64,000 nt of DNA from Ulva prolifera (Eukaryota; Chlorophyta; Ulvophyceae; Ulvales; Ulvaceae), in assembly GCA_023078555.1 (NCBI GenBank), contig CM041204.1, forward strand, positions 5,424,430-5,488,429, read 5' to 3'. Below, piece after piece: positions 49,101 through 61,420 of the stretch (positions are counted from its first letter, which is position 1; each line of letters starts with the position of its first letter). The notes below the pieces were generated by a model, which saw nothing but the letters and a program-made list of their open reading frames with translations, was not told the origin of the DNA and searched no databases. Made by a program: the position numbers and the translations under genes.

Positions 49101-49512
49101 CACACTTATCATACCACGTATCGGATCATGAATCGCTACACATCGAGAGCAACGCCAAAGCAGAGATACTCTGATAACGTTGGGACGCACAAACCAGCTC
49201 ACAACGCGATCATAGGGCGCGACTGGGTTGACCTCTCAGAAATTGGGCTTTGCTGAGACGCATCACGTACATTAGGTGAATATATCTGCTGCAGATGTGA
49301 GTGTCTGGAGAGTTGCATGCGGACACGGAACGCACCTGCGACCTGGAGTCTGCAACGACGCGAAGCTCGCCGAGGGATTCCCCGGCTGCTGCGGCCGATT
49401 CATCTCCCAGAAGTGCTTCATTCGATGAAAGTACCGCATCATCCGCCAGAATAAATCCTGAAGCGGACAATATCGAGATCCATGTTGAAGCAAGGGCGAA
49501 GGCAAGTATCAT
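43193..49512 (-). CDS. Alginate-lyase-like membrane protein with long tail
   Basis: Accepted exons: 49512-49336, 48896 to about 48390, 48126-47937, 47399-46931, 45781-45132, 45013-43193. Phases agree except between the first two, where an exon is missing. The N-terminus is a signal peptide (MILAFALASTWISILSASG), or a signal anchor if the frame starts further up. The ectodomain follows the alginate lyase (PL5-like, PF05426) pattern: ALMQAERMPPATNTHEDSPK, ALEFFPAVGGAE, WAPQDGSINPDLV, LLPNMQYARLIPQ, FPLTVNEDGSL, TRALTECLNLASMLALI and ATDLWDLSATGSPSGGYI. Where lyases have NNHGxWY this model reads EQLWVHTQQ, so activity is doubtful. Then a Cys-rich linker, one helix (IVVALVLALLPCAALALLFW), RRRHGG, and a tail of about 700 residues with a His-Gly-His-Ser repeat, basic Ser/Arg stretches and an acidic end. 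The ligand and function are unknown. Confidence 0.68.
44585..44656 (-). repeat. 12-bp coding repeat (HGHS/PGHS)
   Basis: About six copies of a 12-bp unit inside the last exon of the alginate-lyase-like gene. It encodes repeated His-Gly-His-Ser and Ser-Pro-Gly-His units. The period is a multiple of three, so copy-number changes keep the frame. Confidence 0.85.
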
Positions 49513-50560
49513 CAATCCAGTCACGATCGCCGTCCGGACATACAAGTATTGAATTAGTTCGGGTTTATTTCCAGAGGCCTGGGCGTCAGCCTGATTAAAT
49601 TCGCCAGAACGGCGTGATTCGACCACTGGTAACTGCGTTTGCGTTAATAGGTTTTCCCGAATGAAATGTCCGTCGGAAGACGTGGACGATAACTGTGCAA
49701 GAACTCTGGCGAATTTTGTGCCTCAAGTGAGTGCCTGCTTACATCGCTGCACGCTGATGGTCCTGCATCCGGCTGCGAAGCCACAACTGTCAACTGTCGC
49801 GCATAATCGGCGCGGACGCAGGAACACTGGCGTGCAAGGACCAGGGAATGCGCGGCAGGTGCATGCGATCCCGTCGGTTGCGATGCTGCGTCACAGCGTG
49901 AGCAATCCCGCAATCCGCGGTGTACCGCGCACACTTGTCTGTACACGCGCGACATGTGTCGAAAAGACCATGCATACACGCGCGCGACGCGCAACACAGG
50001 TGTTCACGGCATGCCACACTGGAGCGTGCAGAAGCCTATAGGTGACGAGGAACACATAAATAACTTTACTGAGCTCCAGCAGAGAAGATTTATCGACCCG
50101 CTGCAGTACACCGGGCGACGTCAAATTCCTGCGCTCAATTGAGCTCAGCGTTGTGTTGTCATGGCGCTCAGAACGTTCGTCCACGCCGAATTCACGGGCA
50201 ATTTGTCATGCTGTTGGCAACTCTAACTTTGTTGCGATCGGGATACATCAATGTGTCCAGGGGCAATGATATCTTCACGCACGTCAGCCACTGCCGTATC
50301 GTCATTGAACGCCGAGAGCTGACGTGGCAGATATTGCACAACGTGCAAGGTCGTGCTCACGCATCAACTTTGCGCATGGCTATGTCCTTCTGCATCTAAA
50401 TTCATTCTCATGCACTCGCTGCATCACCGATCTAACCTGCAGTTTGCATTCGCTTCGCATTGGACGTTACTGTGTGTTTGCATGTGCTCCACGACTGTAA
50501 CAATTCTATGCACACAAACTACACGCTCATTTCGCATCCTGATTGACGCTCGCACACGCC
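49513..50560. promoter_or_regulatory. Divergent region, alginate-lyase-like gene and tsaE
   Basis: It holds the promoters of both genes. A minus-strand frame at about 50.02-50.18 kb (ending LLELSKVIYVFLVTYR before a possible donor) could be an upstream exon of the minus-strand gene, but the link is unproven. Confidence 0.35.
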
Positions 50561-51517
50561 ATGCAGCTGTGCAGCCGACTTGCAACCTCGGTGGCTTGTC
50601 GTCTCAGTTCGCAGGTCCTCACCAAGACAATGACAGCGACTAAACCAGGATTTTCATGTAGTCGGGGGCGCAGCGCAGGCGCTTGCTCAGGCGATGGGGC
50701 GCAGCTCGTTTTCCTGTTGCCTTCAGAAGAAGCAACGAAAGACCTGGCAGCGGTTTTCTGCGCATCAAGACAACCGGGAGATTCCTATTTGATCCATGGA
50801 ACTCTGGGCGCCGGCAAGAGCGCTTTTTGGTACGCAGTCGGGTGCCGCTTGTCAGCTCTGCAGGTGATGCCGGGGACCATCGGGCGCTGCTTCACCAATC
50901 CTGTGCGTGTGCCGGTGTTATATCGTGTGTATACGCAGTCGCGCCTTCATTCGATTCGCATCTGGTGACGACGAGATGCCAGTTCCATCGCCAACGTACC
51001 TGTTGTTGAATACTTACGACGAAGAACTGCTAGACGGTCCACCGATCCATCATCTCGATTTGTACCGGCTATCTGAGAGTTCTGGTGAGATGCGGCTGGA
51101 CATCCCACAGCTGCTCGCAACGGGCACCGCATTGTTCGAGTGGCCAGAGAGGCTCAGCACCATACCGAAAAATTACTTGGAGGTGCACATGTATCCGTTG
51201 CGACCGGTACGTCCTGCTTCACCATCGGATGCAGTACGTCACGGCATTTTTTTCACGTTGCGCCATTGCAGGAGGCATCCCATGAGATACGGAGGTCAGG
51301 GAAAAGCTGGCTCACAGGGGTTTCTGCCCCTGAAGCAGGTACTGGTGAGGATTGTCGATGGCGTGTGGTTTGTGTTCGTGGTGTTGGACTGCCGTTGAGC
51401 CAGAGAGTTGCTGAAGGACGAAACGAAGTTGAGCAGCTTGGCTTACATCCCGGTGCGACATCTTGTGAGCCTTCAGTTCACCATCTGCGCAGACTTCAGG
51501 ATCTCACGGATGTCTGA
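50561..51517 (+). CDS. tsaE: tRNA t6A biosynthesis ATPase TsaE, organellar
   Basis: P-loop partner of the TsaB/TsaD complex that makes threonylcarbamoyladenosine at tRNA position 37. Exons: 50561-50829, 50939-51206, 51272-51338, 51417-51517; all in phase, 234 residues. A leader of about 45 residues is rich in Ser, Thr and Arg and suggests plastid or mitochondrial import. The core has LLPSEEATKDLAA, GDSYLIHGTLGAGKSAF (Walker A, with GKS instead of the usual GKT), PVPSPTYLLLNTYDE, IHHLDLYRLSE and GTALFEWPERL. All TsaE landmarks are in order. The exon junction after the P-loop rebuilds SAFCRAFIRF. The last two exons encode a C-terminus without a known motif and are less certain than the first two. 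Confidence 0.9.
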
Positions 51518-51866
51518 CATTGCAGATTACATTGAGGTGCCGCTGCCAGACGCCTGTGAACTAGTCGCTCTTTGCCAATGAGCTCGTGGCACACAATCTC
51601 AGGTGTACCAATTCCTGATGGGGGTTGACTTGGTCAAAATCTGGCATGGTGATAGTGTGGAGCCAATCAACAGCACGTTGAACTTAAGATGCTGGTCATG
51701 CGGTTCCTGCAATGTCCTAAATTGGTACTTGCACTAGCCTCATGTTGACCTCACAGGACAAGGACAGTGATAACAGAACCTGACCCCACCAGCAATGCAC
51801 ACAGTGGCCTTGCTTCCACCAGATGACGCTGCTCCAGGTGTGCCATTTCAGCGCTGTGCTGCATGG
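51518..51866. other. Intergenic, convergent 3' ends
   Basis: Between the TsaE stop and the SHOC1-like stop. Nothing recognisable. Confidence 0.4.
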
Positions 51867-54800
51867 TCAATGGGGTCTGTTTCCAAAACGCCGTTTCTTA
51901 CCCTTGGACAGCGCTGCAGCGAGGGTTGAACTCCTTGGCCTTGCTCCTTTTCCAAGTGCAACATCGCATGCAAAAGACGATAAACGAGGCTTAGTTCTAC
52001 CGCCCGGTCGAGCTTCTGGCAGCACTTCATGCGGTGCGCCGGCCGCTGCGGATGTGTAAGGGGTGGGGCGATGTGAAGGTGATGGTCGCACTGGGAGTAA
52101 CAGCTGAGTTGATGCCTTGTGCCCCTCATGGAAAGATTTGTGATGTCGAGCTGTCATGCGTGTTGGCTTTGGCCATGGTGGGCTCCCGCTCCATGCTGCG
52201 ATGCATCCTCTTTGGCCGGCTTTCACCTCAGCAGGCTTCAGCAAGGAATCGAGATCGGCAGTGGCCATTGTTGCGGGGATATCAAGATTCCGGATTGCAC
52301 ACTGTGATCTGTGTCTGTGATCCATCTTTGGGCTTTCCAGCCAGTCGAGTTCTGATGCAGTGGGTGATTCTGCGCTGTGTGGCTTTGAATATCGACGATC
52401 TGGTACTTCCTGCGAAAAAAAACACTCAGGCTTGATCAGACCTTGCTTGTAATTCAGCGAAGGATCAGTTTCGGTCTCAAAAGTGCATTCAAGCAGCACC
52501 TGGTGTGCCTTGGTATTGCAGTGTGTCCCTTGTGTCCGCAGCAGTGTTTGTAGATGTCCGTCGTCGAGTGATATGTCAGAATCCTCATCTGTCTGAAGGC
52601 TGGTGTCCCATTGCAAAACATCAGGGCTGCACTCCTGCACAAGACTCAAGGCAGTGGCCTCACCCACGCTCGACCGATGCGGTTTCGGGGTTGCATCCAG
52701 TCCCGACTCCAGTTGTCTCTGCCTCTTCTGGCTGGGCCCAGGTGCATCATTGGGGTGCAAGGCAGATGTGTTGACATTTGATTTGGGCCAAGGATCAGCT
52801 TGGATTAAGCCAGGGCTCTCTGCACGTAGTAGGCTGGTTCCCACCGAAGGCACGCCTGTATGTGTTGGCGTGACCGACAGACATCGAGGTTCAAATTTTT
52901 TGCCAAATCCAATCTCTGGTGGAAGCAGGTTCCGATTTACCGTCACGCTTGTATCCTTCAGGCATGAAAATGGCCGTTTTCGTGGGCGTGAACTTTTGCC
53001 ATTGGCACCGCCAGCCTGACAATGCGCAGTCAGTCCCTTGGAGCGGATTATCTTGCCGGTGTCCATTGGTGATGGCCTATCCGGGCTTTCCCTTGAGATG
53101 GTGTCATGCATTGCTGCATGAATCAGTGAAGCTTGCAAAGGAGAGGCTGTGTGTGGTGGCACACATGCATGCACCTTGCAAGCACCACCTTCTGCTGCCT
53201 GTCTGCGCATTCCCCGTTGCTGTGCGTCATCGGTCTGTAGCTGCATGCACTGGTGGAGGGCAGATACGTCTGATGGTGGTTGCTGTGAGAGATGGGGGCT
53301 CTGCGGCTCCGGGCGCTCTGCTATGGGCGTCACTATTGTGACAGCTTTGTGGCTTCCTGTGGGAAATGCTGCCATTTCTCTTCCATCCACATGGTCCACC
53401 GCGTCCCGCCCATTTGCAATGCTGGAGTGATGTAGTGCCGTGTGCAACGCTGGTGTATCGGTAAAGTCTGCGTTTGGCTTGATGCCTTCCAGAACGTCTG
53501 ATCGTCCAAGCTTGTCTGTGGCTGCACAGTGGTGGACGTCATGAGCTGAGATGTGGGCGTCTTTTTGAGCTTCCCTGATCTCAGCGGCCATCGTCGCAGC
53601 CATTCTGCCACCAACCCCATGGCAAATTCGTTGCACCCCCTGTGCATCTGCGCATTGGTCGAGGACAGCATCGAATGGGAGCCCTTCTGTGTACGCAAAG
53701 GATATCATCTGTGCTGCTGTGTACGGGTTGTGGCCTTGTAGCTTGGCCAGTACCAGCTCCTCCTCGGTTGCGTCTTCTGAAAAATACATGGCCTTCCCTT
53801 CACTCTGAATCGAACGCTGCAGGGCCTACACAGACTCTGGCTCCTGTATGCCTGATTTCAAGAACACATCTGCGGTCTTCCGCGATATACATAGAAAGCC
53901 AACCATTGTAACAGCATTGCATGCACCTGTCTCATGCCTCTTGTTCAACCAGTACTGCTCTGTGCATGGGAACTTGTGACCAGATGCACTGCAACAATGC
54001 AGCGCAAGGAAGGATGCTGCCGCACCCTAATCATCATGGGCAAGAACAGCTCCACGTTTGCCAATGGAAGAATCTCCAGAGCAACGCCAACCCCTCTTCC
54101 AACCTCTGTAATCTGACTTGCACAGGCCATAACCTTGCAAAGCACCCCTGACGCACCGATGGCCACAATTGTACAGTGTGTATAGCAGTGTGCCACTCCT
54201 GGCAGCACATCATGCACCTGCATCCATGCATTTTCTTGTGAAACAAACAGGCTGCAACTGCGGGGCAAAAAAACCCCCAGATTCACTCACCATTGCCATT
54301 ATGGTGTTTTTGCTGGTATTTCCATCCTGGCCCTGTAGCTGAGCCAAGCTCTGCTGGTCCCAAAAGATCGTGGCAGCTGTGCTGCTGAAGAGCAAGTCCA
54401 CATTCATTGGCCTCTCCACCACACACAGTCCCTGCGGCTCCATCTGCATAACAGCTTTACTCCTACCTGGTGAAAGTGGCAAGTGTTACACCTGTCTGTG
54501 CGTGCAGTTTGAGGCCATTCACGTGCAGGGACTGGGGCTCATGCTTACCAGCAGCAGTCGGTCCATGAGAGGCTTGTTCCGGTGCACAAACGCTGAACGA
54601 TTTGACGGGACCATGGCCACATGGAAAGGCTCATCGCATGCCATGCAAGCTCCATCTGCTGCAAGGCATGCACGGTTGAGTTCCACCTCATCCAAATCAT
54701 TGCAAGTCCATTCGCTGTTCTTCGCATGCGCCCAGTCCTTCTTTCCAATGGGCACAGGTCGCACATCCTCTGTCGGCGGCACAGCGGGCTGCATCAGTTC

Positions 54801-57800
54801 TTGGTCTAGGTCAACAGTCTGTACTACAGCACAGTGCCCTGCAGCATCCGTGACCAGGCCGGCCTGCACGTGTGATCCTGACGGGCCTAGCTCCTCCACC
54901 GGACTGGTTGCAGGATCCAAGATTTCACCTTGGGTGAGGACAGCTGGAACGTCTGATTGCTCGATTCCGGGCGTCTCTGAGCCCACGATGATGACAGATA
55001 AAGCCACAGTCTTCTGGTGTTGCAGCAATCGGTTCTCCAAGGTCCGTGCAACTAACGCATTAATTGCTCTAGATGCCAGTATGAACATGGAGTACTGCCC
55101 TAGCTCATGCTGCTGCTCCACAATTTCGTCATGGCCGGCCAAGATGACCAGCACTCCCTGCACCAGCAGTCAACTGTTTCAAGGCCACTTGTTCCGAACC
55201 GTTTCCAAGTCCGACAGCTTCAGAGGGATCAGAGACGATACAAGCCTATAGCCAGAGGAGACCCACTTGTTGATTCCTTGCTGCATTTTCCTCCGGATGG
55301 GAGTTGCAGAACTTCTTGGTAGTGATGCCTGAGCCCGCTATGACCTGGAATGCAAACTCTTCTGCTGCTGCGTCAACAAGTACAAGCACCCTCGCCACGC
55401 CTCTCGAATGTCTCGCATGCGCTCCAACCCTGTCCAGCTGCGCCATCAGATTTGACCACATGGCTCCTGTCGCAATCAGCGGCCCTGGGTCCTTCAGTTG
55501 TGTCAAAGGCGGCATGTGGGCTCCCACCAGGCCTATGTCCTCAGCTCCTGGGGACTCCAGCACAGCGCCGGGCATTTTGAGCTTGGATGGACACATCGCA
55601 ACACAGTCCCGCTGCAGGGCTTGAAGCACCCGTGTCAGCTTGTGGCAAACGGACGGTATGTCAAGGAAGAGAGGCTTGATGTGTGTGAGTGCCACATGTG
55701 ATCCATAGTGCAGCAAGAGGGATGCAGCTTCCCGCACAGCAACAAGCGACGCTGCGTCCGCCACTGCCCGTAGGTCGGCCTCCTGCACCAAAGCTCTGTG
55801 TGTTGACGTGATCACCAAAATCGTCTGGAGCAGTGACTGCATGCCCCATGCAAGTCACAGTGACCGCCATATGAGATGTATCATGCGTGGAGGGACAGAT
55901 GAGAGTGCTTCGGGAACACCTGCAGGTCAACATCCTCCTGCACTCCAAGCAGGGATGTCAGCAGGTCTGTTGCTGCCTGGACATCGAACAGTCTCTCCAC
56001 TGTGCTCGGGTGAGCTGGCATTCCATCAACTTCAGTTTGAACTAGACCTGATGCAGCATGGCCTGCACGATTGACCCATGTCGCTGTGCTGCTAAACTTC
56101 ATGCGAGTTGTGCCAGGCTGACTTTGGAAGTCACTCAAACCGGGAGCAGATGGAAGACATACAGCAGCTGAGGCTGCATTCCACAGCACGCATCAGGGCC
56201 AAAATCTCTTGGTGTGCCTTTATTAGAGGAATACGGTGTAGCGCAGTTCCTGATTTGGGAATGGCCTTGCTTGGATGAGCCCGCCCTTGTCGGGTCTGTG
56301 GGTTGGCTGAATTGTGAGTTTCACCTGCTGCTGTAGGTACACATACACTTTCCTCACACTGCGGCGAGGCGATAACCCTTATTGTCGACGACCTTGTCCC
56401 TGCGTTACCCTTGGGCACACCACGATGATCTTCCACCTGATGAACCTGTTTTGAACGCCCTGCATTTTTTCCACAAACGCGTGCTCCTACGTGCGAAGTC
56501 AGTTGTGCAGCATCCCAAGATGGTGTGAGTGCAGATTGACCAGTAGCATGCTACAACACCTGATGCAAGTCAATGGCACAGGAACAGTCGTCCGTGTGTG
56601 CATACCGCAAGCAGTGGCCGGTTGTAGTACTTGAAGCTGGTTATCGTGTTTCAACATTGCCAGTCCCTGGTCTGCTGCCATCTCGTAGTCGCTCCCACAC
56701 GCTTCAGCTTTTGCAATGCCAGTGTGTTGCTGACTCTGTGGATTGTGGCAAGCTCCTGCGTGATTCTGTTGCTCTGTGATTGATGAATTAAACACGATTG
56801 GGACGGACCCCCGAGCACCGTCTTCAACTTTGCTAGCCAGATCAGGCTCTGCCATTGAAGAGGCGATAGGCAGACATGGCAGCAACAAGTCAGAGGTCAC
56901 TTCTGGGTTGATATTTTGGACAATACATCCTGACTGCGGCCGTTTACAACCATTTACAGTCACAGAACTGCTGCGGACGTCCGTGCTGTGGGCATTCTGT
57001 GTCGAGATGTGTTGCTTCTGCTTTGCTGCTTGCTCATGAAGGTAGAAGCAGGTGATGCCATGGAGTCGCAAGAACGCTGCCCAAGGTTGAAGCACTGTCT
57101 GCTTTAACTGCTCAATAGACACATCCTTCGTCCTCCAGCATTCTGGTGGCAAGCTGCAGGCCACTGCGCCTGCAATGCTTGGCGTTCTGGGGCACCTTCT
57201 TGGCGGCACCTGGTCCATCATTTGTGTGCCTAGCTGCTGAGAATACGACTGCAGATCTCCTGTGGTTGATGGATGTAGAATCCAAGTCTCTAGCAGAGGC
57301 CTGAAAGTCATGACACTGTGGGACACGTCTTGCAGGGAAACAGCAGTGACACAGCCGGCGGGAAATTGAATCAAGCTGAACAGGCAGCAAGGCGTGGTGC
57401 AGAGGGTGCCAAGAAACTCTCAAGCCCAGACAACTTGTGCTTGCCAAATCTGACTGAACCTGTTGGTAAGTTACATTCTTCAGTCAATATGATGAGTGCG
57501 TACCGGGTATGCAAGACAGCAGAAACCAAACCAGATTCCAGCATCATCAAATGAGAACGTGCTCCAATCTCTTGCGTGCCAGGAAGCTCAGGCAACGGCA
57601 GGAGGTGCTCTTGCAAATTTGCATGCAGCTCATCAAATGCTAGCCAGTGCTCGACGACATCCTGCCCGACTTGAAGTGCATCGAGATCATGACTGGCAAT
57701 GTCAGACACATCTGCTTGCGCGCCACAATGAGGCTGTGCATCAGCAGAGGAGGCGAACCCAAGCCCGAGTTTATGTGACAGTGCATGCACAAGTTCTTCT

Positions 57801-59255
57801 GCCGCTGACCAGGAAGAAGTGACAGCGGTAGCCCTGCACAGGGATGTCACCGCCTTGCCATCATCCTCGCCAACATTATCTGACCTGGTCTGCACGTCAG
57901 CCACTAGAACTGCGCTTGATCTCGTCGACCTTATTTCTGAATTGATCCACAACCGTGGCTTCACGCGGAAAGACAAGTCAGATTGTGTTGTCATCTGCTC
58001 AGGCAGGGCCTTTGACTTGAAAAAGTGTATCAATTTGTCCGCAGATCCTGCAGTGCGTTTATGGCACCATGTATTTCAGCACTGGTGTCGTACTGCCTCC
58101 AGGCTACACCCAAGCTACCAGCAGTAGACATCAACATGCAGCTGCATGGGGTCCTGTGACACAAATTGGGATCTTACCGCGTGGACAGAGATCTGGAGCC
58201 TTGTACTCAGGAAACAGCGTCAGAACACAATCGACATAGCATGCAGCCTTACTAGGGGCATCAAGCGAGGCATATGGCTGCCTGGCAATCAATTCAATGT
58301 GCACAAAATGTTTTCCTTTCTCGAGCATCTTGAATGAGCCCTGTTGTGCATGTTGCATTGGATTTTGCAGACAACAGATACCAGTATGCGACGCTTGTTG
58401 GGTGAAAAGCGCCTTCACAGCTTGAGTATTGCTATGACGAGGGTTGTGGGCTTGACGGGGTGGCATCAGTCCAGGATCTGTGAGGAGCGGCTCAGGCACA
58501 AAGGCACACGGCCAAAGCTGATTTTGTGTTCGATGATTGGACATAATGTTTTCCAATACTCTTGACAGGACTTCGTGTGGCTGCGGCATCTTGGGAGCGC
58601 TTGCTGCAGATCTGGGGGATCTGCCAGCCCCGAAACTGCCATGGACAGAGTGAGACAGCAGAGATCCGTACTCCATGTTGGACACAGCTACATTGGTATC
58701 TTCGACGATTCCTGCTGATCTGACAGGCATTGAAATGGCCGGTGATGGCTCTGACCAGAAGACAGGTATGGGTACTATGTTCGGACGAATTGTGCCGAGG
58801 TGGAGAGGCTGCTGTGCAGGCAGCAGCTTGGCAAGGGCTGTGCCCAGCCGATGGTGCACCGTAAACCTGCATTTTGCAATATGTATCGTGTTGAACTCAT
58901 CACCCGGGGCGCTGCTCAAGGATGTAAATACGCCATGTTGTTTCTTGTTCATCGCATCGTCGGACTCCACCACCTTCGCTGAAATTCGCGCGAGGCTGCC
59001 CCCGGCACAGCCGCCGCGACAAGCTGCAGATTCAACGTGTGAATAAATTGGTGTTGGTAGCTCTGGCAGGGGCAGCAGATCTGGGACGCGGTTGGAGATC
59101 GCTCGGTGCATCGCTTCCGCAGAACTCGTCCAATCTACTGTTGCAGTGTAGCTGTGCAAGAAGCACATCGGCAGCGAACACTGGTTGAAAGGTTGCGACA
59201 TTGCATGTGTATGCTGTGTATTCGCTGATAGTGAATCTGGCTCCAAGAAGAACAA
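51867..59255 (-). CDS. SHOC1: SHOC1/ZIP2-like meiotic XPF-family protein
   Basis: A large minus-strand gene whose exons together resemble SHORTAGE IN CHIASMATA 1, the ZMM protein that partners PTD and promotes interfering crossovers. Coding blocks: 59255-58178, 58047-57435, about 57375-56520, about 56300-56130, about 56074-55890, 55842 to about 55300, 55163-54519, about 54482-54290, about 54250-53950, and 53789-51867. Blocks 1-2 join in phase (KAPDLCPR-GSADKLIHFF). Family-like parts: an N-terminal stretch with repeated LLPLPELP; LKQTVLQPWAAFLRLHGITC; a helical block with LVAVREAASLLLHYGSHVAL; a Rossmann-like strand LVILAGHDEI; the XPF-nuclease-like CVVERPMNVDLLFSS; and near the C-terminus a helix-hairpin-helix-like ELVLAKLQGHNPYTAAQMIS. 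The catalytic ERKxxxD is replaced, as in SHOC1. A disordered tail of about 600 residues follows. The exact start and several borders are uncertain. Confidence 0.6.
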
Positions 59256-59825
59256 CGAGATGCTGATCCTTTAGTCGACCGCGCGTGCTTGGACGCAGAT
59301 AGGTTTGACGAACAGAAGCACGCTGTTGATACATTGCTGTCAGATGCGTTATCGACTACACAGCAACGGTCTTTGGGATTCTAGATGTGCCGCAGATTCA
59401 TGTTCGATCGGCCTGTATTCAGCTGAACGCATGCTTATGCTTGGCGTGTGACGCCATGCAGCACGTTGCAAGGCATGGTGATGTACAGGCCACATGGGGC
59501 TCTGCCGAAGCTACACCGAGTATACACATATCTGTTGCCCCAATGAGCTTGAGGGTGTGAAGGCCACCAAACGCGCACAAGCCTGCCGGTCAAAAGTGGG
59601 CATAAGCACACGTACTGTAGTGCACCTTGCCGCAACCCCAGACAAAAGCCGTACACTTGAGCATGTAACTTTCTGACGCATGATCGGGACTACGGTCAGA
59701 CTATATCGTATCATGCGCCAGGCTCCAGCTGCATTCAACACGCGAGACAAATGCTTGGGTCGCTGTGGCGGGAATCCTGGCATCGGCACCCAGACACGTT
59801 CAAGGACACACGATATGTATGTGTA
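59256..59825. other. Intergenic between two minus-strand genes
   Basis: 3' region of the YqaJ-type gene and promoter of the SHOC1-like gene. A minus-strand frame at 59.03-59.33 kb overlaps the SHOC1-like start and could be an alternative N-terminus. Otherwise nothing. Confidence 0.4.
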
Positions 59826-59830
59826 TTACA
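59826..59830 (-). promoter_or_regulatory. TGTAA overlapping the YqaJ-type stop
   Basis: The TAA stop forms the end of TGTAA, as in ORC5. Possible poly(A) signal. Confidence 0.3.
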
Positions 59831-61420
59831 AAGTTGCCACTAGCTCGATGCTTTGCAGCATTTGTGCGGATTTCTCCTTCAAAGCTATGGCATTTTTCGG
59901 CTGTGCGCCGGGCTTTAATTGTTGCAGCAACAGAGCCAGGTCTTTTGCTGGCAGCTTATGCTGTTGCTGCTGTTTGAGATATTCAGCCGGTAGATAATGA
60001 TCGTACCAAAATTGTGATAGTGCCTCCAGCAACTGCATGTACACAAACATTGTGATTGGCAGCAGACCATGCAGCAGCCCATAACGACACTGAAATTCAA
60101 ATCACAAATTCGACATTATGGCCGGGCCTGACTCGCACACCTCTTCCCAAAAAGCTTGACTGTGCTCAACATAGAACACTGTAGCACCTTGTGGTGTCCA
60201 GCACATCATGTAGGCATATGCTGCTTCATATACAGCCATGTTCGTTTGAATCTGCGGGAGGTAGTATGCTGGCCAGGACAGATACGGATGCTTTCCACGC
60301 CTGCATGACTCAACGTCTCAACAATCGCTTTCTTAGGAATTGCGACAGTGTCTGATGGCCTGTCACCGAATAAGCCGTCACCAGTCATGCAGCACATGAA
60401 ACCCTCCACTGGTGCCGTGTGTGGTGTTGGAGACTGGCTATGTGCACAGCATGCCAGCATGGGACCAGGATGCGGTCGTGGGGGACATGATGTGAGCCAC
60501 ATGGACTGCGTACAGCTTGAACGGACACTTGATTTCGAGGATGCCCTTGGCAGTCCCCAGGTGGACGTGGGGACGCCTGTAACCATCTGAAGTATGGTCG
60601 CCGTTGCAATCCGTGCCATCAACAGGCAATAGGAGGCCATCTGGTGATGCACCAATCCACTCCAGGCTTCGCCCGTGTGCATCAGAACTTCGTAATACAT
60701 CAAATGCACAATTATGCAGGTCGGCATGGCCGACAATAAAGCGGTGAAAAATACACGTAGCCGAGCTCTCATGTAATGTGCCCCATCGTGTCGCCTGATT
60801 GCCTGTGAACTTTTCAGTGAGACCCAACATCTCCATCCACAGCTTAGTCCTCTGCGATGGATACTCCACCTGAGCAACTCTCCCGAATCTGCAAAACCAG
60901 GAGACCATCCGTTCAGATTTTGGCAACGGCAGTGTGTGATTGCATGCGTGCTGATGCAGTATGCTGGGCACTGTACAGGAAGAGGTACACATGGTGAGCA
61001 CTGCATCCAAGAAACATACGCCGGGAGCAACCCAGTTGCTTTTGCCACTGTAGATGCGGTAACGCGTTTAGACCTGGCGTGTAGCCAGTCAGGACTGCCT
61101 TGTGGAATATCCGATGCGGAGGCATCTGAATATGGATACACACGAGACAGTTTATTGTGCAGCTCACTGCCCACAAAGCCATCTACCTGTGGTGCTAGAA
61201 TCGCTTGGGCCTTTGCATCCTGGACAGCCCCGTGAGCGTGCCGAAGGGGATGTCGCGAGGGATGTGCAGGCGCAGGCAGCGCACGGCAGCGGGCCGCAGC
61301 AGATTCTCGCGTCACCTTGCCGCCGCAGCATGCCCTCTGGCTCCAGTATCGTAGGGTCCTTTGATTACTTGCGATTGCATTCGATTGGATCGACCCATGT
61401 GCTATCGCAAAGGGATCCAT
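59826..61420 (-). CDS. YqaJ-type PD-(D/E)XK nuclease
   Basis: Lambda-exonuclease-like nuclease of the YqaJ family, found in phages, large DNA viruses, algae and plants. Exons: 61420-61020, 60888-60514, 60300-60141, 60032-59826; all in phase, 380 residues. A leader of about 110 residues, Ala/Arg/Pro-rich, may target an organelle. The domain then starts with IPQGSPDWLHARSKRVTAST, continues LWMEMLGLTEKFTGN, ATRWGTLHESSATCIFHR, EWIGASPDGLL (catalytic Asp) and GILEIKCPFKL (catalytic ExK). It ends with YLSWPAYYLPQIQTNMAVYE, MMCWTPQGATVFYVEH and a C-terminal Gln/Lys-rich helix. The catalytic set is complete, so the enzyme should be active, probably in DNA end processing or organelle DNA recombination. 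The stop codon lies in a TGTAA. An in-frame start at 61489 is also possible. Confidence 0.87.

Noticed and set aside
54210-54482. Active XPF/ERCC4 nuclease
   Set aside because: The catalytic ERKxxxD is not present at the matching place, which fits SHOC1-type degenerate members instead.
59826-61420. Recent viral insertion carrying the YqaJ gene
   Set aside because: The gene has three ordinary introns and host-like composition, and no other viral genes are adjacent.
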